A program made the translations under genes and the position numbers. The notes beneath the pieces are model-generated. The model worked only from the letters and a program-made list of their open reading frames with translations, did not search any database and was not told where the DNA came from. Shown piece after piece: positions 1 to 8,981 of a DNA stretch of 36,962 nucleotides; the stretch's first letter is position 1; every line of letters begins with the position of its first letter. The stretch spans positions 1 through 36,962 of the forward strand of contig JAFGRC010000103.1 in assembly GCA_016935355.1 (NCBI GenBank), read 5' to 3'. The stretch is from Bacteroidales bacterium (lineage in GTDB: Bacteria; Bacteroidota; Bacteroidia; Bacteroidales; UBA10428).

Positions 1-953
1 CCCGCCCGCTCAAACAATTCAGTACCTTCTGTAAAAAATTGCCTTTTTTCGGAATAATACAACTCATATGGCGAAAGATTCAGCTGCTGGTCATCAGATT
101 GTATCTGGCCAAAATCGGGGATCAGCATCATATCGAGCGTAAAACTTTCGCTGATACCGTATTTAAGGTCCATGCCTCCCTTATAAGTGAAGTCAGGAGA
201 AGATTTGCTGTCTTTGAATTCAACATATGCTGCTGCATAAGGACTGAAAGACAGCCTGACCGGAGGACGGATATCTTTAATACCTGTCAGTTGTCCCTGT
301 TGGTGGATGAATCCGGATACTTCCCTGTCGATAAAATTCCATGAATTATTTGAATTGTACCGGCGTAAATTCCTGAACATATTCAGTCCCCATATATTTC
401 CGGCATCTTCTGAGAAACGCAGTGCAGAATAGGGTATGCGCATCTCAACAACCCATCCCTGTTCGCTAATGTTTGTTGCACTTTCCCATACTGCATTCCA
501 GCTACCATCCTCGTTATCTCCCCCGTCACCTTTAATTGCCTTAATATCGGTTTGTACTCCTGCAGGAGTGATAAAAAAACCGAATGCAAGCTGTCCCTGA
601 TTATAGGGATCCAAATAAATTCCAAAGTAATCGGACATGCCAATGTTGTCGCGCTCGCTCAGGAAGTTATAAATGCTGTCAGGAGCGCTGTCAAATAATA
701 TTGCACCTACATAGATGGCTGTCTGATCGTAAAAAATATGTACTTCCGAAGGCTGGTATGAAGGATGTCCGTTGTATGGCTGAAGTTGCACAAAATCTTT
801 TGCAGGTTCAGAAGATTCGTATACAGGCTCATCGGTTATTCCATCAATTGTTAAAGGCGTTGTAATATAAAGTGCCTGTACGGTTTTTTTCTCCTGTGCA
901 GCGATCATACCGGTACACAAAAGAAATGCAATAAAAACAGCTAAGAATTTCAT
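1..953 (-). CDS. DUF5916-family protein with N-terminal signal peptide and CBM9-like domain (C-terminus truncated by window edge)
   Basis: Hand translation of the minus strand from ATG at 953 is open to base 1: MKFLAVFIAFLLCTGMIAAQEKKTVQALYITTPLTIDGITDEPVYESSEPAKDFVQLQPYNGHPSYQPSEVHIFYDQTAIYVGAILFDSAPDSIYNFLSERDNIGMSDYFGIYLDPYNQGQLAFGFFITPAGVQTDIKAIKGDGGDNEDGSWNAVWES... It carries DUF5916 hallmarks (D..PD.I...LSERDN....D.F.I.LDPYN) and a YYSEKRQFFTEGTELF end. Absent from the ORF track because no stop lies within the window. Confidence 0.88.
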   Translation of the reverse strand, partial: MKFLAVFIAFLLCTGMIAAQEKKTVQALYITTPLTIDGITDEPVYESSEPAKDFVQLQPYNGHPSYQPSEVHIFYDQTAIYVGAILFDSAPDSIYNFLSERDNIGMSDYFGIYLDPYNQGQLAFGFFITPAGVQTDIKAIKGDGGDNEDGSWNAVWESATNISEQGWVVEMRIPYSALRFSEDAGNIWGLNMFRNLRRYNSNNSWNFIDREVSGFIHQQGQLTGIKDIRPPVRLSFSPYAAAYVEFKDSKSSPDFTYKGGMDLKYGISESFTLDMMLIPDFGQIQSDDQQLNLSPYELYYSEKRQFFTEGTELFERA

Positions 954-1520
954 GGTCTGGTTTAATGATTAGGGTTATCATGGTCTGGTTCAGTTGTTAT
1001 ATTATTCCAATAACAAAGACGTAAAATGATTCAGGTTGCTGCATATATTCAGGGTTTAAAGCAATAGATCGTTCATGCCGGGGATTTTCCGGATATTGCC
1101 GGTTTTATGATGACCGGTTAAAATATCATTATGTTTTGATACAGGATTGTCGTCCTCCTGATCCATCAGGGCATCCCATAACTCTAAAAAACATAATGTG
1201 AACAAAGCGAGACGAATCCGGAAGTATTTGTTGCTGTCCATTTCACCTTTTGCTATTTAAATAGCACTGATTTAACAGGGAGAGTTCATGAATTATGCCA
1301 AATATTTTAATTAATATTAAATCAATTATTTAAGGGCAATCAAAGCGTAATAAAATGTATTGTTACCGTACAGAGACTGTTCGTAAACGGACATATCCGG
1401 CAATTTTCTGAACACAACACGACCAGCTTCAAAGTATTTTGACAAATCCACATCATTTATAAACAGCAACACAGGATGCGTGATATTTTACATCTTTTTC
1501 AGAGCGGATTCATAATTTTT

Positions 1521-1528
1521 TATCTTTG
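1521..1528 (+). promoter_or_regulatory. Putative Bacteroidota -7 element (TATCTTTG) upstream of the AGCS symporter gene
   Basis: TATCTTTG matches the TAnnTTTG consensus and lies about 27 nt upstream of the start codon; no clear -33 TTG was established. Confidence 0.4.
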
Positions 1529-1554
1529 TTCATGTTCATCATTCCTGATCTCCC

Positions 1555-3273
1555 GTGATGCAGAACATAAATGATTTCCTGCTGTCGATCGACATATATC
1601 TGGGTGGTTCTCAGGTTTTTGTTTTCTTATTGCTCGGTACCGGTATTTTTTTCACCCTGTATCTCGGATTTCCACAGTTCAGATATTTCGGTCATGCAAC
1701 ACGTGTCATAACAGGTAGATATAACAAGGAAGGGGATAAAGGTGATGCCACTCACTTCCAGGCCCTGTCCACTGCATTATCAGGAACAATAGGTACAGGT
1801 AATATTGCAGGCGTGGCGCTGGCTATTTATCTGGGTGGACCGGCTGCGCTTTTCTGGATGCTGGTCACCGCTATATTTGGCATGACTTTAAAATTTGTTG
1901 AAGTACTGGTGTCACATAAATACCGCGAATTTGATGAGCAGGGGAAAGTTGCCGGCGGGCCCATGTATTATATGAGAAAAAGGCTGAACATTAAGCTTCG
2001 CAACGGAAAAATAATCAAAACAGGTTACCTTCTTGGGGGTATATTTGCCGTATCAACTATTTTCTGCTCCTTTGGTACAGGCAATCTGCCCCAGATAAAC
2101 AGCATTTCCAGTGCAATGTTTTCAACATTTGGCATTAACAAAATGCTATCAGGCGGAATTCTGGCTGTTCTTCTGGGACTGATTATTATCGGAGGCATCA
2201 AACGAATCGTCAAAGTCACATCCAAGCTGGTACCTGCAATGGCTATACTATATTTTATTGGAGCTGTTGCAGTATTAATTCATAATTACGATAATCTGTT
2301 ACCCGCCGTAGGTGCTATTTTTACCAATGTGTTTACCGGGACTGCTGCTGTGGGGGGATTTCTTGGGGCAACCGTCAAATTTGCAGTACAAAAAGGAGTA
2401 AACCGCGGATTATTTTCCAATGAGGCTGGACAGGGATCAGCTCCCATAGCTCATGCTACAGCACGTGCCCATGAACCGGTGTCGGAAGGTATGGTTGCAA
2501 TTCTCGGACCATTTATCGATACAATTATTATTTGTATGCTTACAGGTCTTACCATACTTTCTTCGGGTGTATGGTTGGAAAAGCATGAGAATCAGTTTGA
2601 ACCCGCTGATACAATCATACTTTCAGGTAATTATGATGATTCAAATGATGCTGACAGGGAAAAATTATCTTATTTCCTGAATGATGAAGAAACCAGCGAT
2701 TTACAAAGATATACAGGTAAAATTATTGTATTGGGGGGTAAAATAGAAGATGATATAACTGTAATAAATTCAAGGTCTGTTGCTGAAGATGTTATGGTAT
2801 TTAATTCAGATGCGTCAATTTATTCGGGAACCTTAATATGCAAATCGGGTAATATCGATACCAGAACAGCAGGCGTCTACCTTTTTGGAAAGTCATTGTT
2901 ACACAGTGCACCATTAACTGCCCTTGCTTTTACAGATAGCATATTCGGTAAATTTGGACAATATCTGGTGTCTTTTGGCCTGCTTTTATTTGCTTTTTCA
3001 ACAGCCATTTCCTGGTCGTATTATGGAGACAGGGCAGTGACGTACCTTTGGAGTGCAAAATATGTAACGGTTTACAGGATAATATATGTTATCGGATTCT
3101 TTTTTGCTTCTTTTACCGATACAACGGTCATTTGGACATTTTCCGGAATCACAATAGTATTGATGACCGTGCCGAATTTACTGGGTATACTAATTTTAAG
3201 CCGCGAAGTGAAATCGACGATTGCCGATTACTGGAGGGATTTTTCGGATAATTTTCCGGGGATTAAACGTTAA
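1555..3273 (+). CDS. Sodium:alanine/amino-acid symporter (AGCS family)
   Basis: 572 aa; AGCS motifs such as ALSTALSGTIGTGNIAGVALAIYLGGPAALFWM, GGPMYYM, NRGLFSNEAGQGSAPIAHA and SWSYYGDRA. GTG at 1555 or ATG at 1558. Confidence 0.93.
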   Translation: MMQNINDFLLSIDIYLGGSQVFVFLLLGTGIFFTLYLGFPQFRYFGHATRVITGRYNKEGDKGDATHFQALSTALSGTIGTGNIAGVALAIYLGGPAALFWMLVTAIFGMTLKFVEVLVSHKYREFDEQGKVAGGPMYYMRKRLNIKLRNGKIIKTGYLLGGIFAVSTIFCSFGTGNLPQINSISSAMFSTFGINKMLSGGILAVLLGLIIIGGIKRIVKVTSKLVPAMAILYFIGAVAVLIHNYDNLLPAVGAIFTNVFTGTAAVGGFLGATVKFAVQKGVNRGLFSNEAGQGSAPIAHATARAHEPVSEGMVAILGPFIDTIIICMLTGLTILSSGVWLEKHENQFEPADTIILSGNYDDSNDADREKLSYFLNDEETSDLQRYTGKIIVLGGKIEDDITVINSRSVAEDVMVFNSDASIYSGTLICKSGNIDTRTAGVYLFGKSLLHSAPLTALAFTDSIFGKFGQYLVSFGLLLFAFSTAISWSYYGDRAVTYLWSAKYVTVYRIIYVIGFFFASFTDTTVIWTFSGITIVLMTVPNLLGILILSREVKSTIADYWRDFSDNFPGIKR

Positions 3274-3521
3274 AAGATTTATATAAGTGGTGAGCAAAGA
3301 ATATAAAAAGTATAAGTGCACATTGCATAAAGAGTATAATCAGGGTGACAAGTGTAAAACGTGTGAAAAATAAATTGTCATAAAATTCAAATAAAAGAAA
3401 AAAAATAAATGAAGAAGTTAAAAAACAGAACGGCCGGAAAAAGTACGCAAAACAAAAGCTAAAATCATACTTTTAACTCTTTTTATTCCTAATATTGCAT
3501 CAAAGCTCAAGAGATTTGCCA

Positions 3522-3968
3522 ATGGAAAAATCCAAACAGAACGCCTGGAACTTCGCTTCCCTCTTTGTATATTTTATATTGCTGATCATCACCGGATTCT
3601 TACTAGAGAAAAAGGGTACCGACATCACGAAAACAAGTATTAAAGATTTAATTATGATCGTGCTGGCTTCATACCGTCTGACCAGAATAGTGGTTTTCGA
3701 AAAAATCTTCAAGTTTTTCAGGGATTTTATCAGGACAAAGGAAAAATATGCCGTTCTGAATACAATTAAATTCATCATAACATGTCCCTGGTGCATGGGT
3801 GTATGGATGTCCATGATCGTTGTCCTGTTATTCTTTATGGTCCCCTTCGGTAAAATAATCGTTTATATCATGGCAATTTCCGGTGTGGCATCCTTTATCA
3901 TCATGCTTGCCAATTTTATGGTTCTGACCAACGAGGAGAAGCAAAGCAGAGAACATTCACAGGATTAG
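3522..3968 (+). CDS. DUF1360 domain-containing membrane protein
   Basis: ORF 3495..3968; likely ATG at 3522 (MEKSKQNAW...). The segment LASYRLTRIVVFEKIF...FIITCPWCMGVWMS matches the DUF1360 pattern. Confidence 0.75.
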   Translation: MEKSKQNAWNFASLFVYFILLIITGFLLEKKGTDITKTSIKDLIMIVLASYRLTRIVVFEKIFKFFRDFIRTKEKYAVLNTIKFIITCPWCMGVWMSMIVVLLFFMVPFGKIIVYIMAISGVASFIIMLANFMVLTNEEKQSREHSQD

Positions 3969-4399
3969 CACGGAGTGATAAAACTGGAAGGAGTGAAAAA
4001 ACTGGAAAAAGAAAAGGAAATACTGCAGATCCCGCTTTAGCAGGAACTCCTTGACAAGTCTTAGCCACTTGTTTCAGGAATGTAATACCGGTTCTCCCGA
4101 TGAATATGAGAGCATTGAACAGACTATTTCGCCTTCAGCACTTGTAACAATAACAAACTGGATATTAAAGCTGCGAATGTTGGTTTTATCAACCTGAGAG
4201 ATATCAAAGAAATTAAACAGCTTCATATTAATGAGTTTATTACAATGCAGAACATGTGGTGAATGTTTTTTGATGTCAGTCCGTTTATTGTATGAAAAAT
4301 TCAGCATTTGCACTAATTTCATTAACTTATTACTACTTATTCTTGTGATATTTTATGGAATTTATCTTATATATGCACCTGTATTATAAAACATTTATC

Positions 4400-6292
4400 A
4401 TGAAACCACTCGGTATTTTAATGATTTGCATCATTTGCAACAATTTGTTATCGCAGGAAGTTGCAGAACAAGAAAACAAAACTGAAGTTCAAGAGGTTAC
4501 AGTATTCATCGAAGGTGCCCAGGTTACACGAACAAAAGATGTTGATCTATCCCGGGGAATTACGATCCTGAAGTTTACCGGCCTTTCGCCATTTATTGAT
4601 GCAAAAAGCATTCAGGTTAAAGCTGATGGAGCGGTTACCATAATGGCAGTAAATCATCAGCAGAACTTCCTGAATGCGGTGGAAAAGTCTGCAGAACTCA
4701 CTGCATTAGAAAAGCAACTTAAGAACATTAAGGATGAGATCCTTCTTCAGAATACCCATATCTCAATAGTATCGGAAGAACTTGCATTTCTGCAGGAAAA
4801 CAGGGATATAGGAGGCAGGGATCAGCAAATCAGTGTTGCGAATCTCAGAGAAATATCAAGTTTCTACAACACACAGCTTACTGCTTTAAAGCTTAGGGAA
4901 ATTGAACTTAGCAACAAAGTACATGAGTTGTCACTTCAACAACAGGATATTGAAAATCAAATCAAAACCCTGACAAGCAAAACAGACTATCCTTCCGGGG
5001 AAATTCTGGTTAAGATCGATGCGGAAAAACCCCTGCGGGCAAATATTTCCCTTTCCTATCTGGTGGCCAATGCCAGTTGGTTTCCTTCATATGATATCCG
5101 TGCCGTGAACATCAATGAGCCTGTTCAGGTTATTTATAAAGCGAATGTACGTCAGGATACGAAAGAGAACTGGAACGATGTAAAGTTAAGGTTTTCTTCT
5201 TCCAACCCGAATAAATCGGGAGTGGCACCGGAATTACAAACCTATTATTTAAATTACAATATACTGCCACCGGTTTATGGCAAGAATATCATCAATACGG
5301 TTACCGGAAAGGTCATGAGTTATGCTCAGGAGCCGCTCCCTGGGGTATATATTGTGGTGCAGGGGACTACGATCGGCACAATTACCGATATGAACGGCAA
5401 TTATTCGATAACCGTTCCAAATAATGCCGAATACCTTTCTTATTCATTCGTCGGATACCTGAGCAGGACACTTCCCATCACAAATTCTGTTATGAATGTT
5501 TTTATGGAAGAAGAAATAACAGCTTTGGAGGAGATGGTTGTGACCGGATACGGTGTCCAGAAAAGCAGTGAAGTATCAAATGTTTTGCAGGGCAGAGTCA
5601 CCGGAGTATCAATAGCAGACGATGCAGCGGTCAGAATTCGCGGAACCGGCAGTCTGGAAATACCTGCAGTGCAGGTTGAAAGACAAACCACAGTGGATTT
5701 TGAGATTGAGACTCCCTATACGGTATTATCGGATAATAAGAATTATTCCGTCGATATGGATGTTTATGATCTGGAAGCGATCTACCAGTATTATTGTGTT
5801 CCGAAAATTGACAGGGATGTGTTCCTGATTGCAAAGATCGTTGACTGGGAAAAATATAACCTGCTTGAGGGTGAAGCCAATGTCTTTTTTGAGGATACCT
5901 ATGTGGGAAAGACTTTGCTGGATGTAAGATTTGCGGCTGACACGCTGGATATTTCACTTGGGCGCGATAAGAATGTCAGCGTCAACAGGGAAAAAGTCAG
6001 GGATTATACAACAAGACAGCTTATTGGCAGCAAAAAAGAAGAAACCAGGGACTGGCTCATTTCGATCAAGAACAATAAAAGCCAGAAAATCAACATAGTT
6101 TTACTGGATCAGGTTCCGGTTTCCACCCTGGAAGAAATTGAAGTCGACGTGCAAAATATTTCCGGCGCAAAACGTGATACCGGATCAGGTGAGATCAAAT
6201 GGGAATTCACGCTTGAACCGAATGTTCAGCACGATTTTAACCTGAGATATTCCGTCAAATATCCGAAGAACCGTAACTTGATAATAGAATAA
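4400..6292 (+). CDS. MuiA-like DUF4140/DUF4139 protein with inserted carboxypeptidase-regulatory/TonB-plug-like segment
   Basis: N-terminal DUF4140-like VTVFIEGAQVTRTKDVDLSRGITILKFTGLSPFIDAKSIQV, coiled coil, then DUF4139-like SYLVANASWFPSYDIRAVN...WNDVKLRFSSSNP and a C-terminal half ending ...FNLRYSVKYPKNR. The insert VTGKVMSYAQEPLPGVYIVVQGTTIGTITDMNGNYSI...LEEMVVTGYGVQKSSEVSNVLQGRVTGVSI...VRIRGTGSLE sits in the middle. Signal peptide from the internal Met at 4400. Confidence 0.85.
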   Translation: MKPLGILMICIICNNLLSQEVAEQENKTEVQEVTVFIEGAQVTRTKDVDLSRGITILKFTGLSPFIDAKSIQVKADGAVTIMAVNHQQNFLNAVEKSAELTALEKQLKNIKDEILLQNTHISIVSEELAFLQENRDIGGRDQQISVANLREISSFYNTQLTALKLREIELSNKVHELSLQQQDIENQIKTLTSKTDYPSGEILVKIDAEKPLRANISLSYLVANASWFPSYDIRAVNINEPVQVIYKANVRQDTKENWNDVKLRFSSSNPNKSGVAPELQTYYLNYNILPPVYGKNIINTVTGKVMSYAQEPLPGVYIVVQGTTIGTITDMNGNYSITVPNNAEYLSYSFVGYLSRTLPITNSVMNVFMEEEITALEEMVVTGYGVQKSSEVSNVLQGRVTGVSIADDAAVRIRGTGSLEIPAVQVERQTTVDFEIETPYTVLSDNKNYSVDMDVYDLEAIYQYYCVPKIDRDVFLIAKIVDWEKYNLLEGEANVFFEDTYVGKTLLDVRFAADTLDISLGRDKNVSVNREKVRDYTTRQLIGSKKEETRDWLISIKNNKSQKINIVLLDQVPVSTLEEIEVDVQNISGAKRDTGSGEIKWEFTLEPNVQHDFNLRYSVKYPKNRNLIIE

Positions 6293-6301
6293 CAACCAGC
6301 C

Positions 6302-6329
6302 CCGGTTTCCGGATTTTTGAACCGGTTTT
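6302..6329 (+). terminator. Putative intrinsic terminator after the DUF4139 gene
   Basis: CCGGTT (6302-6307) / AACCGG (6320-6325) stem with 12-nt loop followed by TTTTG, just downstream of the stop at 6292. Confidence 0.4.
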
Positions 6330-6414
6330 GTGAGACCGTAACAAGCGGAAATCTGATTCCTTCGGTATCACATGATTGAGTATAAGAGCATGATCAAACT
6401 GTCCTTTTGAATAA

Positions 6415-6811
6415 TGAAGTTTACAACCGCACTGCTTCAGTTTCTAATTTTGAACGTGGGTTTATGCTATGCGCAAGACAGCGTAATAGAGGATTTTCTG
6501 TTACTGAGCTGACAAAGCAGACTGGAAGATTTTCCGATTGATTGCGGCAAATGGGCCGTTACATCCAACTTTCTTACCGGAATCATAACGGTTACTACCC
6601 TTATACAGAATTTGACAGATTTCCGGGAGAAAGCATTGATCCGAATGTGACTGAAAACCAGCCTATAATTGCAACACTGGCTATCAGACTGCAGATACCG
6701 CCGGGTTATTTGACTTCCGGCGGAATCGGCCCTTATGGTACGGATCCGTTCAGAATGCGACAGGGCACTGTGGAATTTTTTAACGCTCCCAAGTATTGGG
6801 AAAAGCATTGA
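6415..6811 (+). pseudogene. Possible decayed secreted-protein gene
   Basis: ATG at 6415 encodes an apparently intact signal peptide (MKFTTALLQFLILNVGLCYAQDSVIEDFLLLS) that stops at once. A separate ORF at 6542..6811 follows in another frame. No family recognised. Confidence 0.3.
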
Positions 6812-7047
6812 AGAACAAAATAAGAACATCGGGAAATAACCAGATTTGGATTAAAGTGTATTTTTTTGTAATTTGCATGAAATTAAATACCATCCTGCAT
6901 TGAAAGGGTATTAAGTTATAGGTAAAAAGTTGATGGAACCCGCTAAAAAATAAGGGGAAAAACAAGCACACGACTGTTGAAATTACAGGTTGGTCTTATA
7001 AGGATGAATCATTATATCCGTTATTACTAACTAATATATGTATCGTT

Positions 7048-7338
7048 ATGTCAATGTTTAAGAACATTTCCCGACTGGAATGGATCGACCAGTTGATACG
7101 CCAGGAAAAAACCGGTAACCCTCCGGCTTTTGCAAAAAGGATCGGAGTAAGTGTTAGACAGTTGTATAATATTATTGACGAACTGAGGGATTTGGGTTTA
7201 CCTGTTGATTATTGCCGCACCAGGCGTACATTTTATTATCAGACAAATTGCAGGCTGGTGGTTACGATCAGGGTTGAGGAACTGTCCGGAAGTTTACCTG
7301 ATGTTTCGGGTGATCCTCAGAAACGATTCCCGGACTAA
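7048..7338 (+). CDS. Small helix-turn-helix (HTH_11/WYL-N-like) DNA-binding protein
   Basis: 96 aa; LEWIDQLIRQEKTGNPPAFAKRIGVSVRQLYNIIDELRDLGLPVDYCRTRRTFYYQ is a typical small Bacteroidota HTH protein. Confidence 0.65.
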   Translation: MSMFKNISRLEWIDQLIRQEKTGNPPAFAKRIGVSVRQLYNIIDELRDLGLPVDYCRTRRTFYYQTNCRLVVTIRVEELSGSLPDVSGDPQKRFPD

Positions 7339-7501
7339 CAAGCCCTCGGGTGCAGTATCTGGTTTTGTATTTTCAGACGGTTGTTTCATCAGCCGGATTG
7401 TTCTGGCATTAACTCCGAATATCCGTTAAGTGGTCCAAACCTAATTTTAGCAAACAGGATGAACCAGGTAATCAGGAAGTTATATAAAGGGGACCAATTT
7501 G

Positions 7502-7771
7502 TTATCTTAATTTGAATTGTATTAACGTAATAGTTGAGAATGCAAGTAACACGAAAAAGACATAAAAAGGATACCATAAAAATGTCACCGCATTATTAAA
7601 TAAAAATATTATTGACAGTCCGGGGACTGACAGAATCAAGGTAAATAAAGCGGATTTCAAAATATCCCTCATTTGTTTTTCATCATACCAGTCTGTAATC
7701 CTCTCACTGACTTTTATTGAAAGCAAATTAAATAAAGAACAAAGAACAGGGAGTAATAAAAAGGGTGACAA
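7502..7771 (-). CDS. Small hydrophobic membrane protein
   Basis: 89 aa with three probable TM segments (LLLPVLCSLFNLL; LFTLILSVPGLSIIFLF; FLWYPFYVFFVLLAFSTI). No homology recognised. Confidence 0.4.
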   Translation of the reverse strand: MSPFLLLPVLCSLFNLLSIKVSERITDWYDEKQMRDILKSALFTLILSVPGLSIIFLFNNAVTFLWYPFYVFFVLLAFSTITLIQFKLR

Positions 7772-7910
7772 AGTTAATCTTTACATGAGCAAAGGATTTT
7801 CTGCAGGATGTACTTAATATCATTGTATGTTTAAACAATATTAAGTAAATTTCATCACAGGATATTTTTTCAAAGGATATTTTCAATTTATTAACATAAA
7901 ATAAATTATT

Positions 7911-8114
7911 ATGGCTGTACTAAAAGTTATCGAACTGCTTGCATCATCCACGAAAGGATGGGAAGATGCAACACAAATCGCGGTAAAAACCGCAAGCAAA
8001 ACTGTACAAGAAATCCGCTCTGTTTATATTCAGGACATGAGCGCGGTGGTCAAAGATAACAGTGTTATTGAATATAGAGTCAATGCAAAGATTACCTTTG
8101 AGGTAAAGAACTAA
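7911..8114 (+). CDS. Dodecin family protein
   Basis: 67 aa MAVLKVIELLASSTKGWEDATQIAVKTASKTVQEIRSVYIQDMSAVVKDNSVIEYRVNAKITFEVKN has the dodecin length and motif pattern (KVIEL..SS..GWEDA...A...AS.T...I...Y...M.A.V....I.EYRV..KI.FEV). Confidence 0.9.
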   Translation: MAVLKVIELLASSTKGWEDATQIAVKTASKTVQEIRSVYIQDMSAVVKDNSVIEYRVNAKITFEVKN

Positions 8115-8225
8115 ACGATACTATCGCGTTAATGCATCGATTATCCTTGAGGTAAAGCACCGAAGGATACTTTCGCGTCAATACGCAGATTTCCCTTTGA
8201 GATAACGGACAAAAGGACCGGGGAA
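8079..8225 (+). repeat. Three degenerate 49-bp tandem units copying the dodecin 3' end
   Basis: Unit 1 (8079-8127) GTCAATGCAAAGATTACCTTTGAGGTAAAGAACTAAACGATACTATCGC; unit 2 (8128-8176) GTTAATGCATCGATTATCCTTGAGGTAAAGCACCGAAGGATACTTTCGC; unit 3 (from 8177) GTCAATACGCAGATTTCCCTTTGAGATAACGGACAAAAGGAC... (more diverged). Confidence 0.8.
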
Positions 8226-8443
8226 ATAAAGAAATGACAGCTGCAGATCTAAGGAACTAAATGAAAAAAGAGCTGTGGATCTAAAAACTCCAAGACTAAA
8301 ACCCTGCAGATATTATAATAAATTCAGGGATGCAAGAGTTGAAGTATTGTGAAACACAGAAGTTCAATCACCAAAACATTAAAGGACATCTATTAGTAAA
8401 TCAAATACTTATATTGTTTTTCTAACCTTAAATTCATACTATT

Positions 8444-8905
8444 ATGGGATTAATATCATTTATTAAAAACGCAGGAGAGAAGATCTTCAAATCCGAAGAA
8501 AAACGCGAACAGGAAAAAGCCGATCTGATTCTTTCACATATTAAAAAATTTGGCTTTGATACCAGTAACATCAGGGTCGCTGTTGATGACTCAAAAGTCA
8601 CCTTAAGCGGCAAGATTGACACAATGGAAAATAAAAACAAAATTGTTGTTACAGCCGGTAATGTTGAAGGAATTGATACGGTTGACGACAGGATTTATGT
8701 TACAAAACCGGCACCTGTGACTCCTCCTGAGCCTGAAAAGCAGTTTTATACAGTAAAGAAAGGAGATTACCTTTCAAAAATTGCCAAGCAGGTTTATGGA
8801 AATGCCAACAAATACAATATTATCTTTGAGGCAAATAAACCGATGCTGAAAGATCCTGACCTCATATATCCCGGACAGGTTCTGGTTATCCCTCCTTTAA
8901 CCTGA
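8444..8905 (+). CDS. lysM: BON + LysM domain protein (YgaU/Kbp-like)
   Basis: 153 aa; N-terminal BON-like ADLILSHIKKFGFDTSNIRVAVDDSKVTLSGKIDTMENKNKIVVTAGNVEGIDTVDDRI and C-terminal LysM FYTVKKGDYLSKIAKQVYGNANKYNIIFEANKPMLKDPDLIYPGQVLVIP. Confidence 0.92.
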   Translation: MGLISFIKNAGEKIFKSEEKREQEKADLILSHIKKFGFDTSNIRVAVDDSKVTLSGKIDTMENKNKIVVTAGNVEGIDTVDDRIYVTKPAPVTPPEPEKQFYTVKKGDYLSKIAKQVYGNANKYNIIFEANKPMLKDPDLIYPGQVLVIPPLT

Positions 8906-8929
8906 AACTTATAACAAGGTTATAACCCT

Positions 8930-8965
8930 GGAGTGCCCGGGAGTTACTTAATTTTCGGGTACTCC
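8930..8965 (+). terminator. Possible terminator hairpin after the BON-LysM gene
   Basis: GGAGTGCCCG ... CGGGTACTCC stem (one G-T wobble) 24 nt after the stop; no convincing T tract. Confidence 0.35.
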
Positions 8966-8981
8966 ATGTTGAGCTGTGTTT

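Noticed and set aside
39-865. ORFs 39..344 (+), 383..643 (-) and 584..865 (+)
   Set aside because: All lie within the edge-truncated DUF5916 gene read in other frames or on the other strand.
1056-1241. 61-aa minus-strand ORF upstream of the DUF5916 gene
   Set aside because: Short, with no recognised motif or clear translation signal; not strong enough to call.
4074-4322. 82-aa minus-strand ORF between the DUF1360 and DUF4139 genes
   Set aside because: No recognisable motif on either strand; the region may hold decayed coding sequence but I could not identify a family.
7389-7577. 62-aa minus-strand ORF
   Set aside because: Overlaps the more plausible 7502..7771 membrane-protein frame and lacks any protein-like features.
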